From Spirulina sp. CCY15215 (GTDB taxonomy: Bacteria; Cyanobacteriota; Cyanobacteriia; Cyanobacteriales; Spirulinaceae), in contig NZ_JACSWA010000352.1 in assembly GCF_016888125.1 (NCBI RefSeq), forward strand, positions 1 through 57,475: a DNA stretch of 57,475 nt, in the 5' to 3' direction. The notes beneath the pieces were generated by a model. It saw nothing but the letters and a program-made list of their open reading frames with translations, ran no database searches and was not told where the DNA came from. Both the position numbers and the translations under genes were made by a program. Positions 10,933 to 21,089 of the stretch are shown piece by piece; within the stretch, counting starts at the first letter, position 1, and every line of letters begins with the position of its first letter.

Positions 10933-13900
10933 ATGACAGAACAACCCGCTTTTTACAATCGCATTGTGGATAAAAGTCAGTTAAAAAAACTGATTGCTTG
11001 GGCGTATCGGCAGTATGGAAGTTCTCGCTGTGCAAGCGTGGCGGATGAGTTGAAAGCAATGGGCTTCCGCTATGCGACGCGGGCGGGGGTTTCAATTAGT
11101 GTAGATGATTTGCAAATTCCTCCTATCAAGAAAGAATTGCTGGCGGAGGCGGAAGCAGAAATTGCTAAAACCGAGGATCGCTATCGCACGGGTAAGATTA
11201 CGGAGGTGGAACGTTTCCAAAAGACCATCGATACTTGGAATAGCACTTCTGAGGCCTTGAAAGATGAGGTTGTTCTCAATTTTGAGAAGACAGATCCTCT
11301 CAATTCTGTCTATATGATGGCCTTTAGTGGGGCGCGGGGGAATTTATCTCAGGTGCGTCAGTTGGTGGGAATGCGAGGTCTAATGGCAGATCCGCAAGGG
11401 CAAATTATCGATCAGCCGATTAAAACTAATTTCCGGGAAGGACTGACGGTAACAGAATATATTATCTCCTCCTATGGAGCGCGGAAGGGGTTGGTGGATA
11501 CGGCGCTACGGACGGCGGATTCGGGTTATTTAACTCGCCGCTTGGTGGATGTGAGTCAAGATACAATCGTGCGGGAATTCGATTGCGGTACGGATCGGAG
11601 CTTGGTTTTAGGCTCGATGATGGATGGCGATCGCGTTTTGATTCCCCTCGAAACTCGTTTATTTGGGCGGGTATTAGGAGAAGACGTGGTAGACCCCAAA
11701 ACAGGGGAAGTCATTGCCAAACGCAATCAAGATATTGATGAGGCTTTGGCGAAAAAAATTGCCGATCGCGTTGATGAAGTCACCCTGCGATCGCCTTTGA
11801 CTTGTGAAGCGGCGCGGAGTTGCTGTCAGCATTGCTACGGCTGGAGTTTGGCTCATGGGAAAATGGTAGATTTGGGGGAGGCGATCGGCATTATTGCAGC
11901 GCAGTCGATCGGGGAACCGGGAACCCAGTTAACCATGCGGACTTTCCATACCGGGGGGGTATTTACCGGGGAAGTAGCTCGGAGTTTTAAGGCCAGCCGA
12001 CAAGGTACGGTGAAATTTGGCAAAGAATTGCGGACAAGGGGGGTACGGACGCGCCACGGAGAGGATTTGGAGCAAGTCGAGGTGGCGGGTAACATCATTG
12101 TAGAATTTGCTTCCGGGAAATCTCAATCCTATCCTCTCAATCCAGGTACGCTCCTGCACGTCAGAGAGGGGGATGCGGTAGGGAAGGATCAAGTGTTAGC
12201 GGTGGTTCCGTTGATGAAGCGACAATCCACAGAGAAAGCCACCAAGGATGTAGCCTCGGATTTAGCTGGAGAGGTTTTATTTGCTGGACTCATCGGCGAA
12301 GAAAAAACCGATCGCCAAGGCAATATTACTCATATCGCTCAACGGGGGGGGTTGATGTGGGTGCTGTCTGGGGAGGTTTATAATTTACTGCCTGGGGCGG
12401 AACCGGTGGTGAAAAATGGCGATCTTGTCAAACAGGGGGATGTATTGGCTCAGACCTTATTGCGGACGGCTCACGGGGGCATTGTCCGCTTGCAGGAGAA
12501 TAGTCGGGAAATCGATATCGTAACGGCAAAAGTCTCCTTGGATCGGGCGATCGTGAAACGAGAGAGTACAGCAGGACGGGAACAACATATTATCGAAACA
12601 GCATCGGATCAGAAGTTTCTGTTAAAGGCAACTCCAGGCACGAAGATCTTAGAACATCAGGTGGTGGCAGAATTGTTGGACGATCGCTATCGCACGGAGA
12701 TGGGGGGCATTCTCAAGTATGCCGGAGTCGAAGTTGGTAAGAGTCGCGGCAAGAAACAGGGCTATGAGGTATTGAAGGGGGGAACTTTGATCTGGATTCC
12801 CGAGGAATGTCACGAAGTCAACAAGGATATTTCTTTGTTGGTGGTGGAGGAAGGCCAATATGTAGAAGCCGGCACTGAGGTGGTGAAGGATATTTACTGC
12901 CAGTCCTCGGGAATTGTAGAGGTGGTGCAGAAGAATGACATTCTACGAGAAATTGCCATTAAACCAGGAGACTTACATTTATTGGAAGAACCCCCCTTAA
13001 TAGAAGCGGATGGGGTGTTATTATCACCGGGAACGGAGGTACTGCCTGGACTGGTTTTAGAGAGCTTAAAATACGGAGAGTATATTGATACGACGGAAGG
13101 CATGGCGCTGCTCTTGCGTCCGGTGGTAGAGTACACCGTGGAGGATTCCCCCCTGGTGCCCTCCCAATCTATTGATAAGGGAGCCGGACCGAATATTTCT
13201 TTGCGGGCAGTGCAACGCTTGTTCTATAAAGATGGAGAACGAGTCAAGTCTGTTGATGGGATAGAATTACTGGGAACCCAATTGGTCTTTGAGATCGATG
13301 TGGCAGAAAGTATCAGCAATGAAGGCGGTTTAAGTGCGGATATTGAACTCATTCCGGTTTCCAAGGATGAGGAGGAATTGGCGATCGCCCCTACCCCCCT
13401 TAATAAGGAGGGAAAAGAAGGGGAGAGCCTAGAGGAAGAATCAGAAATGACCCTCACTGGCCCATCCCAACCCACCTCCGAGACTTCCATTGAAGAGTAT
13501 CATTTACAGATCGTGATTTTGGAATCTTTAACCATTCGTCGGGATGTAGAAGGAGATGTCACCAGTGGCGGGACGAGGACTAAACTGGAAGTGGATGATG
13601 GGGATGAGATTCCTAAAGGAGCCGTGGTCGCTAAAACGGAGATTCAGTGTAAGGAATCCGGAGAAGTGCGGGGTATTGCCTCGGGAGCAGAGGCGATTCG
13701 TCGTATTCTTTTGGTGCGGGAGAGCGATCGCTTTACGGTGGAGTATGAAGGAGAATCGTTAGTATCCGTGGGAGATTTAGTGGTTTCGGGCAGTGAAATT
13801 ACCCCAGGGGTAGCACTGGAGAAATCCGGCCACGCGATCGCCATCGAAAAGAATAAGATTGTTTTTCGGGCAGCACGTCCCTATCGGGTATCCGCCGGAG

Positions 13901-15282
13901 CGATGTTACAAGTAGGAGATGGGGACTTAGTACAACGGGGAGATAATTTGGTCTTGCTGGTATTCGAGCGATCGAAGACCGGGGATATCATTCAGGGTTT
14001 GCCTCGCATTGAGGAACTTTTGGAAGCGCGACGACCCAAGGAGGCTTGCGTTTTGGCACGGCAACCGGGGACGGCACAGGTGGTCTACGGTGAAGATGAC
14101 GTAGTGGACGTAAAAGTAGTCGAGGCAGATGGAACTATTTCTGATTATCCCATTAGTCCGGGGCAGTCGGTGATGGTGGCAGACGGTCAAAATGTGAAGG
14201 TGGCAGAACACTTAACCGATGGTATGGCTAATCCTCACGAAATTTTAGAGTGCTTTTTTGAGTACTATCGTGAGGAAAAGGGGATTTATGAAGGGGCGCT
14301 CTATGGGTTACAGCAGGTACAGCGCTTCTTGCTGGAAGGGGTGCAAGGGGTGTATCAATCCCAAGGCATCGATATTTCCGATAAGCATATCGAAACCATT
14401 GTGCGTCAGATGACCTCGAAAGTGCGAATCGATGATGGAGGAGATACCACTATGCTGCCTGGTGAGTTAATCGAGTTGCGCCAAGTGGAACAAGTGAATG
14501 ATGCGATGGGGATTACCGGCGGCGCTCCGGCACGCTATACTCCCGTCTTATTGGGAATAACCAAGGCATCCCTCAACACCGATAGCTTTATTTCGGCGGC
14601 TAGTTTCCAAGAAACCACGCGGGTTCTCACGGAAGCGGCGATCGAAGGGAAGTCGGATTGGTTGCGCGGGTTGAAGGAAAATGTCATTATTGGGCGTTTG
14701 ATTCCGGCGGGAACCGGTTTTAATACCCATGAGGATGTACCCTTGGGAGGCGGTAGTAGCATGGACTGGGGGGGACGCGATACGGGAATGATGCCTGAGC
14801 CAAACATTTCCCGAGGGGGACGAGAGGATGGCACCGTTGCCAAAACGAAGAAGTCTTCTGGGAAAAGTAGTTCCTCGCGCTCGAAAGGGATAATTTTAGA
14901 AGAGAATACTCTGAAGGGAACGGATATTGGCTCTTCCTCTCCTGAAGCTAAATCTACTAATTTTTCGGAGGCAATAGATATTCCCCCGACGGATACGGAG
15001 ACTCGAGGCGTTGATGACACTTTAAACTCACCCCAGAGCGGTTCTTATGGGGAAAGTCCTCTCTCTGAGCTTCGAGGGGATTATGAGGATAATATGATTC
15101 TTGACGACCAGACCGCTCGTGCCTATAACTTGGATTACACAATTCTCCCAGATGGGGATGAAGATGAGGATGGGGATGAGGATGAGGATGGGATGATCGC
15201 CGGGAATTCCCTAAAATCGCGCTCGGCTCTTGTCGAACCGACGGAAGAAGAGGAGAATTCTTTTTTAGCTGAGGAGGAGTAA
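10933..15282 (+). CDS. rpoC2: DNA-directed RNA polymerase subunit beta' (RpoC2)
   Basis: The C-terminal part of the split beta-prime subunit, 1449 residues. Zinc-ligand cysteines are in DCGTDRSL and [13 protein letters not shown] near residues 215-305, and the trigger-loop start is [20 protein letters not shown] near 325. The trigger loop is then interrupted by the very large cyanobacterial insertion of repeated beta-rich sandwich-barrel hybrid motifs, and the bridge/jaw end resumes near residue 1000-1250. The protein is longer than I expect: a Lys/Glu/Pro-rich stretch near residues 815-850 is encoded by a C-rich palindromic repeat, and about 170 C-terminal residues form a low-complexity Ser/Gly/acidic tail with Asp/Glu runs. 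The start is ATG 10933. Confidence 0.96.
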   Translation: MTEQPAFYNRIVDKSQLKKLIAWAYRQYGSSRCASVADELKAMGFRYATRAGVSISVDDLQIPPIKKELLAEAEAEIAKTEDRYRTGKITEVERFQKTIDTWNSTSEALKDEVVLNFEKTDPLNSVYMMAFSGARGNLSQVRQLVGMRGLMADPQGQIIDQPIKTNFREGLTVTEYIISSYGARKGLVDTALRTADSGYLTRRLVDVSQDTIVREFDCGTDRSLVLGSMMDGDRVLIPLETRLFGRVLGEDVVDPKTGEVIAKRNQDIDEALAKKIADRVDEVTLRSPLTCEAARSCCQHCYGWSLAHGKMVDLGEAIGIIAAQSIGEPGTQLTMRTFHTGGVFTGEVARSFKASRQGTVKFGKELRTRGVRTRHGEDLEQVEVAGNIIVEFASGKSQSYPLNPGTLLHVREGDAVGKDQVLAVVPLMKRQSTEKATKDVASDLAGEVLFAGLIGEEKTDRQGNITHIAQRGGLMWVLSGEVYNLLPGAEPVVKNGDLVKQGDVLAQTLLRTAHGGIVRLQENSREIDIVTAKVSLDRAIVKRESTAGREQHIIETASDQKFLLKATPGTKILEHQVVAELLDDRYRTEMGGILKYAGVEVGKSRGKKQGYEVLKGGTLIWIPEECHEVNKDISLLVVEEGQYVEAGTEVVKDIYCQSSGIVEVVQKNDILREIAIKPGDLHLLEEPPLIEADGVLLSPGTEVLPGLVLESLKYGEYIDTTEGMALLLRPVVEYTVEDSPLVPSQSIDKGAGPNISLRAVQRLFYKDGERVKSVDGIELLGTQLVFEIDVAESISNEGGLSADIELIPVSKDEEELAIAPTPLNKEGKEGESLEEESEMTLTGPSQPTSETSIEEYHLQIVILESLTIRRDVEGDVTSGGTRTKLEVDDGDEIPKGAVVAKTEIQCKESGEVRGIASGAEAIRRILLVRESDRFTVEYEGESLVSVGDLVVSGSEITPGVALEKSGHAIAIEKNKIVFRAARPYRVSAGAMLQVGDGDLVQRGDNLVLLVFERSKTGDIIQGLPRIEELLEARRPKEACVLARQPGTAQVVYGEDDVVDVKVVEADGTISDYPISPGQSVMVADGQNVKVAEHLTDGMANPHEILECFFEYYREEKGIYEGALYGLQQVQRFLLEGVQGVYQSQGIDISDKHIETIVRQMTSKVRIDDGGDTTMLPGELIELRQVEQVNDAMGITGGAPARYTPVLLGITKASLNTDSFISAASFQETTRVLTEAAIEGKSDWLRGLKENVIIGRLIPAGTGFNTHEDVPLGGGSSMDWGGRDTGMMPEPNISRGGREDGTVAKTKKSSGKSSSSRSKGIILEENTLKGTDIGSSSPEAKSTNFSEAIDIPPTDTETRGVDDTLNSPQSGSYGESPLSELRGDYEDNMILDDQTARAYNLDYTILPDGDEDEDGDEDEDGMIAGNSLKSRSALVEPTEEEENSFLAEEE
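13394..13423. repeat. C/G-rich palindromic repeat in frame within rpoC2
   Basis: The segment contains CCCCCTTAATAAGGAGGG followed by AAAAGAAGGGG. CCTTA and TAAGG form its palindromic core. A related copy in the opposite sense lies at 15336-15368. In rpoC2 it is read in frame as part of a Pro/Lys/Gly/Glu-rich insert. Confidence 0.65.
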
Positions 15283-15699
15283 GTGCAAGAAGAAAAGCGA
15301 GGCAAAGGAGAAGGGAAACAAGAAGAAAACGAAATTCCCCCTTCTTTTCCCCCCTTAATAGGGCGGGGGATTGCCCATCCTCACTCCCACAACGGTTCTG
15401 CCCCTGAGACTAAGGGCGATCGCCATCATGTTCACAATACTGATTCCCAGCGTCGCATCCTCAATCGCTTATCCCGCATTGAGGGTCACGTGCGGGGGGT
15501 TAAGACGATGGTGCAGAATGATACTTACTGCCCCGAGGTTTTAATTCAAATTGCGGCAGTGCGCGGGGCTTTAGATCGCGTGGCGAGGTTGATCCTCGAC
15601 GAGCATTTAAGTGAATGCGTGGCGAGGGCGGCGCAGGAGGGCAATATCGAGGCGGAATTACAGGAACTCAAGGAAATTTTGGATCGTTTTTTGCCATAG
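15283..15699 (+). CDS. CsoR/RcnR-family metal-sensing repressor, InrS-like
   Basis: A 138-residue protein whose last ~95 residues form the all-helical CsoR/RcnR/FrmR (DUF156) domain. Recognisable parts are NRLSRIEGHVRGVKTMV, the metal-ligand Cys in DTYCPEVL, and the His/Cys pair in LDEHLSEC. A histidine-containing HHVHN precedes the domain, as in the cyanobacterial nickel sensor InrS, so a Ni(II) or Cu(I) sensor is likely. The first ~45 residues are low complexity and partly encoded by a C-rich repeat. GTG 15283 directly follows the rpoC2 stop, and GAGGAGG at 15271-15277 is a strong ribosome-binding site inside the end of rpoC2, suggesting translational coupling. No exporter gene is adjacent. 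Confidence 0.85.
   Translation: MQEEKRGKGEGKQEENEIPPSFPPLIGRGIAHPHSHNGSAPETKGDRHHVHNTDSQRRILNRLSRIEGHVRGVKTMVQNDTYCPEVLIQIAAVRGALDRVARLILDEHLSECVARAAQEGNIEAELQELKEILDRFLP
15336..15368. repeat. second copy of the C-rich palindromic repeat
   Basis: Contains CTTCTTTTCCCCCCTTAATA followed by GGGCGGGG, matching the complement of the rpoC2 insert at 13394-13423. It encodes part of the low-complexity N-terminus of the CsoR/InrS-like protein. Confidence 0.6.
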
Positions 15700-15839
15700 T
15701 TTTTATGAGTTATGGGTTTTTAGCAATTGGAGGTTGACCAACTTTGAAGCGATACACCCTGCGGATACGCAAGCGAACGCAAAAATCGAGACATTTCTTG
15801 ATACAATTTGCTCGCCATCGGCTCGATCTTTTGAGTGAG

Positions 15840-16772
15840 ATGGCTTTGGGTTTGGCTTTGGCGATCGCGCTTTCGGCTTTATTCGCCCAGTCTGGCGGGG
15901 CGCAAGATGCGGTAGGGACGTTGCCTGCAGCGTCTCTAGATTGGTGGCAGGCTTTTATCTTGGGGATGGTACAGGGACTCACGGAGTTCATTCCTATTAG
16001 CAGTACGGCGCATTTAAAGGTCGTTCCGGTGATGTTGGGCTGGGGGGATCCGGGGGTGACATTTGCGGCCACGATTCAGTTGGGCAGCATTGGGGCGGTA
16101 TTGTGGTTTTTTTGGCAGGATATTGTTGATTTAACGCGGGGGGCGATCGGGGCTTTTCGCAAGGGTACTTATGAGGTGGTGGAATTTCGCATTGCTGTGG
16201 GAATTGCCCTGGGGACTTTACCCATTGTCGCTTGCGGGTTGTTATTGAAAAAATTGGTGCCGGATTTGGATAACTCTCCCATTCGCAGTTTGACGGCGAT
16301 CGCGATCGCCTCGATTGTGATGGGGATTCTCTTAGGTGTGGGAGAAAAGTGTGGTCGTCGCTGGCGAGATTTTCAGCAGTTAAGTGCGCGGGATGGGGTT
16401 TTGATGGGATTGGCGCAAGCATTGGCGCTGATGCCTGGAGTGTCGCGATCGGGGGCTACCATTACGGCGGGGCTGTTTATGGGCTTGGAGAGGGCAACGG
16501 CGGCACGATTTTCGTTTTTGTTGGGTATTCCGGCGATTACTTTGGCGGGGTTAGTACAGTTTAAAACTGATGTTCTGGATGCCTCGGTGAGTAGCAATGA
16601 ACTGTGGGTTTTATTGGTGGGGACCCTTTCTGCGGCGGTTTTTTCCTATGGCGCGATCGCTTGGTTAATTGGCTATTTACAACAACAAAGTACCTGGGTT
16701 TTTGTCTGGTACCGCGTCATTTTTGGGTGTTTAATTTTAGGCGGAGTTGCTTTAAATTGGTTGAGTAATTAA
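15840..16772 (+). CDS. uppP: undecaprenyl-diphosphate phosphatase
   Basis: An integral membrane phosphatase that recycles undecaprenyl pyrophosphate to the monophosphate carrier used for peptidoglycan and polysaccharide export. Both family motifs are clear: GLTEFIPISSTAHL, and MPGVSRSGATITAGLFMGLERATAARFSFLLGIPA with the catalytic Arg/Ser. About eight hydrophobic segments are visible. From ATG 15840 the protein has 310 residues. A TTG at 15744 would add a 32-residue basic N-terminal extension, which is possible but less likely. The hydrophobic, signal-like first 30 residues before DWWQAFILGMVQG are longer than in E. coli BacA. It may serve the polysaccharide cluster 2 kb away. Confidence 0.93.
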   Translation: MALGLALAIALSALFAQSGGAQDAVGTLPAASLDWWQAFILGMVQGLTEFIPISSTAHLKVVPVMLGWGDPGVTFAATIQLGSIGAVLWFFWQDIVDLTRGAIGAFRKGTYEVVEFRIAVGIALGTLPIVACGLLLKKLVPDLDNSPIRSLTAIAIASIVMGILLGVGEKCGRRWRDFQQLSARDGVLMGLAQALALMPGVSRSGATITAGLFMGLERATAARFSFLLGIPAITLAGLVQFKTDVLDASVSSNELWVLLVGTLSAAVFSYGAIAWLIGYLQQQSTWVFVWYRVIFGCLILGGVALNWLSN

Positions 16773-16773
16773 T

Positions 16774-16787
16774 AGTTGATAGTTGAA
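16774..16787. repeat. AGTTGAT heptad pair before the DUF512 gene
   Basis: AGTTGAT (16774-16780) followed by AGTTGAA (16781-16787), directly before the ATG at 16789. This is the same heptad family as at 10724-10751. Confidence 0.6.
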
Positions 16788-16788
16788 A

Positions 16789-18105
16789 ATGACTCGTATT
16801 ACCAAAGTTTATCCTAATTCTATCGGCGCAGAAATTGGCTTTGAGCCAGGAGATGCGATCGCGTCTATCAATGGGATTAAACCCAGAGATCTAATTGATT
16901 ATCGCTTTCTTTGCAGTGATGAAGTTTTAGAATTAGAAGTTATTGATGCTTCAGGAAAAGTGCATCAGATTGAAATTGAAAAAGAATATGATGACGATCT
17001 GGGATTAGAATTTGAAACGGCGCTTTTTGATGGGTTAATTCAATGTAATAATCATTGTCCATTTTGTTTTATCGACCAACAGCCACCGGGAAAGCGAAAA
17101 AGTTTATATTTTAAGGATGATGATTATCGACTTAGTTTTCTTTATGGCAGTTATTTAACTTTAACAAATCTACCAGAAAAAGAGTGGGATCGCATTGAAC
17201 AAATGCGTCTTTCTCCTTTATATGTTTCGGTTCATGCCACAGAACCCGATCTGAGAATTAGCCTCTTAAAAAATCCTCGGGCGGGACAAATTTTAGAGCA
17301 ATTTCGCTGGTTTCAAGAACGACGCTTACAAATTCACGCTCAAGTTGTTGTTTGTCCTGGAATCAATGATGGGACACATCTCGAACAAACTTTACTCGAT
17401 CTCGCTGCTTTTCATCAAGGAGAAATCCCGACTATTATTTCTGCGGCAGTTGTTCCAGTAGGTTTAACTCGCTTTCGTCCCCTAGAGGATGAACTTGTTC
17501 CGGTTAGTTTAGAAAAAGCGCAAGAAACGATCGCCTTGGTTAAAAAATTACAAGCACAGTTTCAACAGTCTTTAGGGACAACATTTGCTTGGTTAGCGGA
17601 TGAATGGTTTTTAATAGCTGGAGAAGAGTTACCGACGGAAAGCCATTACGAAGATTATCCACAAATTGGCAACGGTGTTGGCTCTATTCGTCAGTTTATT
17701 AAAGATTTTCAAGCACTAGCCGAGGAGATTTTACCACAAAAACTGCACTCTAGGCGGTCTTATACTTGGGTTGTAGGAAATGCTGTGGAAATGGCGTTTC
17801 AACCTTTAGTGAATCAATTGAATGCTGTGGAAGGATTGGAGATAAAGTTGGCAGCGTTGAAGAGTATTTATTGGGGACAAGAAATGACTGTAACGGGATT
17901 ATTGACGGGACAAGATTTAATCTCAGAATTGTCAGAAAAGGAGTTAGGAGAGGCAATTTTATTACCTTCTCTCATGCTTAAACATGACGATACGAGGTTT
18001 CTTGATGATTTAACAGTACAAGAAGTATCAGAACGATTAAATACGCCGATTATTCCTGTTACGGGTATTGAGGAGTTACTGCAAACTTGTATTCGCTTAA
18101 GGTGA
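16789..18105 (+). CDS. DUF512 PDZ/radical-SAM-like iron-sulfur protein
   Basis: A 438-residue member of the cyanobacterial DUF512 family, annotated elsewhere as a putative FeS oxidoreductase. Residues 1-60 resemble a PDZ domain (GAEIGFEPGDAIASINGI). A cysteine cluster C-N-N-H-C-P-F-C at residues 86-93 is of the CxxxCxxC type that binds the radical-SAM 4Fe-4S cluster, and is followed by FIDQQPPGKRKSLYFKDDDYRLSFLYG. The C-terminal DUF512 part contains YTWVVGNAVE. The reaction is unknown. ATG 16789 is preferred over TTG 16783. It overlaps the convergent glycosyltransferase gene by nine bases at its 3' end. Confidence 0.88.
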   Translation: MTRITKVYPNSIGAEIGFEPGDAIASINGIKPRDLIDYRFLCSDEVLELEVIDASGKVHQIEIEKEYDDDLGLEFETALFDGLIQCNNHCPFCFIDQQPPGKRKSLYFKDDDYRLSFLYGSYLTLTNLPEKEWDRIEQMRLSPLYVSVHATEPDLRISLLKNPRAGQILEQFRWFQERRLQIHAQVVVCPGINDGTHLEQTLLDLAAFHQGEIPTIISAAVVPVGLTRFRPLEDELVPVSLEKAQETIALVKKLQAQFQQSLGTTFAWLADEWFLIAGEELPTESHYEDYPQIGNGVGSIRQFIKDFQALAEEILPQKLHSRRSYTWVVGNAVEMAFQPLVNQLNAVEGLEIKLAALKSIYWGQEMTVTGLLTGQDLISELSEKELGEAILLPSLMLKHDDTRFLDDLTVQEVSERLNTPIIPVTGIEELLQTCIRLR

Positions 18106-19215
18106 ATTTCGATTAATATTGAAATCAGCAAAAAGACTAAAAATTTCTCGTGCTTGTTTTTGTAAGCTATGGTGAGAGTACCATTCTCGAGCGCAATTAG
18201 CAATAGTTTGTCCTTGTTTTAGATTCAAGGTGGAACAATCACTATCTGCTAAATAATAATGGCGATCGCGTTCTAAACCATCCCTTGAAAGGGTGGATCG
18301 TCCAGTGATAATCGGAATCAAACCATGAGCGCAATAAGATGCAAATACTGTAGATTTTGCCAAATATTCCGGAGGTATAAAGCATAAAAAACCTGCAACT
18401 GCTTCTAACATCAATTGACTGATTGTATCAGCACTTGTGACTCCCATTTCTGTCACGGTGATATCATTTACTGGTGGTAATTGCAAACCAGTAGGAACGC
18501 CAATATCATATACTTCCTGAATCTCTAAGGCTTGACAAACTCTTTCAAGGGAAGATAAATTATGCCGATAAACTAGCGTGCGACTGTTATAATGACCGAA
18601 AATAATGATCCGTCGCCGACGCTGTTTTAAAGGTAGAATTTCTTGAGGTTCACCGATGTTAGAAAACACAGGAAGAACCAAAATTTCCCGATTTTTTTCA
18701 TGACTTAACTGTTGGAGAAGAGTGGCATAATTTTGCTTACTGGTAATTGCGCGATCGCTAATATTAAGTAATTTTGTTGCTAGTTTTTTTTGCCAAGGAG
18801 ATAGCCAAAATGAACTTGTCCAAGGAGGTCCGTGATGATAGGGATAAATTTCATGAAACATGGTAATTAAAGGTTGTTGTGATTCTTTTCGCCATTGTTG
18901 TAATCCTTGCAATAACCAAAGAGGATAGCCGCGTTGAGCATAGCCGTATCCTTCATAATTGAGAAAAATAGGGCATTCTCGAGGTAATAAAGACAGAAGA
19001 GATTGTGGCGATCGCTGAGAAACTTGACTGATTGCAAAACTTTCAATTTTCGATGCTCCTTGCCCATGAGGATTACCAATAATAAAATGGGTTTGAATCG
19101 CAAAATCTCTCGCGATTTGCCGTGCTAAATTTAGAGCATAATCACCGATTCCACCTATTGATGGGGGAAGACTGGGAACAATTTGTAATAAAGTTTTTGA
19201 GTCTTTTGTCAGCAT
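18097..19215 (-). CDS. glycosyltransferase, GT4-like (GT-B fold)
   Basis: A 372-residue GT-B-type protein, the last gene of the minus-strand polysaccharide cluster. The N-terminus IVPSLPPSIGGIGDYALNLARQI is the glycine-rich donor/acceptor loop typical of GT4 enzymes. The C-terminal half contains a region equivalent to the EGFG donor-binding segment (GVTSADTISQLMLEAVAGFLCFIPPEYLAKSTVFASYCAHGLIPIITG), but the usual E-x7-E motif is weak, so the donor is uncertain. No signal peptide is present; it is probably cytosolic or membrane-associated. The start is ATG 19215, five bases after the upstream gene ends, so it is co-transcribed. Confidence 0.72.
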   Translation of the reverse strand: MLTKDSKTLLQIVPSLPPSIGGIGDYALNLARQIARDFAIQTHFIIGNPHGQGASKIESFAISQVSQRSPQSLLSLLPRECPIFLNYEGYGYAQRGYPLWLLQGLQQWRKESQQPLITMFHEIYPYHHGPPWTSSFWLSPWQKKLATKLLNISDRAITSKQNYATLLQQLSHEKNREILVLPVFSNIGEPQEILPLKQRRRRIIIFGHYNSRTLVYRHNLSSLERVCQALEIQEVYDIGVPTGLQLPPVNDITVTEMGVTSADTISQLMLEAVAGFLCFIPPEYLAKSTVFASYCAHGLIPIITGRSTLSRDGLERDRHYYLADSDCSTLNLKQGQTIANCAREWYSHHSLQKQAREIFSLFADFNINRNSP

Positions 19216-19220
19216 AAATT

Positions 19221-21044
19221 TTAATCAATATTGAGATCTGAAAAATAAATTGAAACATTAGTATCTTGATCGCTCTCAATATCTAGTTTATTCCAAATTA
19301 ATGCTTGTGGAAATCTCTCTTTTAGTTTAATAAATCGTTGAGGGTTATTTTCAATTAATGGAGAAACAACTAGAATAATGCGTAAATTCTGGGAAGAGAA
19401 AAACGGACGATCGCTATAAATACTAAGTGTATCTCCATAACTATGGAAAAAAGACCCGTTAGCTCTAACTAAAGGAATTGTGCGCTGTTTCATTTCTAGC
19501 CATGCTTCAAAATTTGTATTTTCATCAATTCCTAAAACAATAATATCTTGAGGTGATGTAATGACTGAATGAATTTGAGAAACAATTGATTTAAGATTAG
19601 TTTTTGATAAAATTGGGACATAAAGTTGGTTTTCAGTAGATATATAGGGAAAATTAGAAAGACGTTCAATAACTTTGTCTTTAAGAAAAAAAGAAATATG
19701 AAAAAGATTAGGGAGAATAACTAAAAAAGCGATCGCGATCGAGACAATTACTTTTTTTTGTATTGTCTGATAATTCTGTTTCTGAAAGGTTTGAGCTAGT
19801 AAATTCCAGAGACTTGCAACTACAATTGCTTCGAGGAGTAAAAAAGAACTAGAGGCATGACGAGTATTATAGATTAAATAATTATAGTTTAGCTTTTGCG
19901 CCAAGTAAGCCAAGATAAATAATGGAAAAAAACCTGTCCAACAAGCAAAAACAATAAACTGCGTATCGATGATTTTTCGGGCTTTCAAAACAAGCCAGAT
20001 TATTAATAATGTTCCCGGAATACCAATGATAGACAAAGGAATTCCTTTTTCATTAAAAGACAAATCGATAAAGGGATTAAAAGAAGTATTAAAATAGATA
20101 AGATGAGTAAATAATTGAGATGCTTGAAATAATGATAATCCAGCAGTTCCAATTAAAGCAATCAAGAGAAATATACCATGATTGGTTGGATCGTAATAGT
20201 GAGCGAATTCTGTGGAACTTGTAGCTTGATTGATATAATCATAAGACTGAGCAAAAATAAAGTTAATTTTACCTAACAATAGATAAGGAGTCAAAAAAAG
20301 TAAAACACTTAGGAAAGTTCCTGTAATCTTTTCTCTTAAACGAGTTTTTTGTTTATATTTTATGAGCCAATAGTATTGCAAATATAAAAATAAACAGAAA
20401 GCGACAATAAATGCTGAGTATTTTAGCCAATAAATCCATCCTAAAAGAAAAGAAATGATCGATAAATTTATTACTTTTTTCTTTTGGTTTGTGGCACTTA
20501 TATTCAACAAATCGGTTATATATAAAACATATAAAAACAACCAAGGCATTATTCCAAAAGGGAATACTTCACCATTGATTAGCTCCGTTGCTCCACCAAT
20601 GCCTGAAACTGTAGAATATAAGGGCAGAATACAAGCAAAAATACTCAGACTTATGCGATCTATACCGACTCGACTGGCAAGGGTTATCCAACCAAAACAT
20701 CCTGATAAATAAAAGAAGTAAACTGTTAATTTACTACTAATACCCAAAGGAATTCCTAAAGCGCGTAAAGGATAAAGTAGAATGGTGATTCCAGGAGGAT
20801 ACCAAACAAGCCAAGTGTTTTTATCTTGAGACAAATCTGTTGCATTCGGTATGGTAACAAAATTTAAAAATGGTATTTCTCCTCGAACGAATTGCTGTAC
20901 AGAATTGAGAAGTAGAGCAATATCATCTTTGACAGTTAATGGATATAAAGAGCCGATCAGAAATAGTAAACTGACCAAAGAGAATGAGATCAGAAATGCA
21001 GGAAAGCTCTTTTTTTGTTTAATTGAAATAATTAAGTTTCTCAT
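19221..21044 (-). CDS. multi-spanning membrane protein, possible GT-C glycosyltransferase
   Basis: A 607-residue protein with about 11-12 hydrophobic segments up to residue ~450 and a soluble C-terminal domain of about 150 residues. After the first membrane segment comes a V-K-D-D motif near residue 38; acidic pairs in the first external loop are the metal/donor-binding signature of GT-C enzymes that use polyprenyl-linked sugars. Placement among glycosyltransferases supports that role. I do not recognise the exact family, and Wzy-type polymerase is a second possibility. It is strongly A/T-rich. The start is ATG 21044. Confidence 0.6.
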   Translation of the reverse strand: MRNLIISIKQKKSFPAFLISFSLVSLLFLIGSLYPLTVKDDIALLLNSVQQFVRGEIPFLNFVTIPNATDLSQDKNTWLVWYPPGITILLYPLRALGIPLGISSKLTVYFFYLSGCFGWITLASRVGIDRISLSIFACILPLYSTVSGIGGATELINGEVFPFGIMPWLFLYVLYITDLLNISATNQKKKVINLSIISFLLGWIYWLKYSAFIVAFCLFLYLQYYWLIKYKQKTRLREKITGTFLSVLLFLTPYLLLGKINFIFAQSYDYINQATSSTEFAHYYDPTNHGIFLLIALIGTAGLSLFQASQLFTHLIYFNTSFNPFIDLSFNEKGIPLSIIGIPGTLLIIWLVLKARKIIDTQFIVFACWTGFFPLFILAYLAQKLNYNYLIYNTRHASSSFLLLEAIVVASLWNLLAQTFQKQNYQTIQKKVIVSIAIAFLVILPNLFHISFFLKDKVIERLSNFPYISTENQLYVPILSKTNLKSIVSQIHSVITSPQDIIVLGIDENTNFEAWLEMKQRTIPLVRANGSFFHSYGDTLSIYSDRPFFSSQNLRIILVVSPLIENNPQRFIKLKERFPQALIWNKLDIESDQDTNVSIYFSDLNID

Positions 21045-21089
21045 TATTTTCAGTACTTTACATTTAGAAGAAAGTCTAAGACTCTTGAT

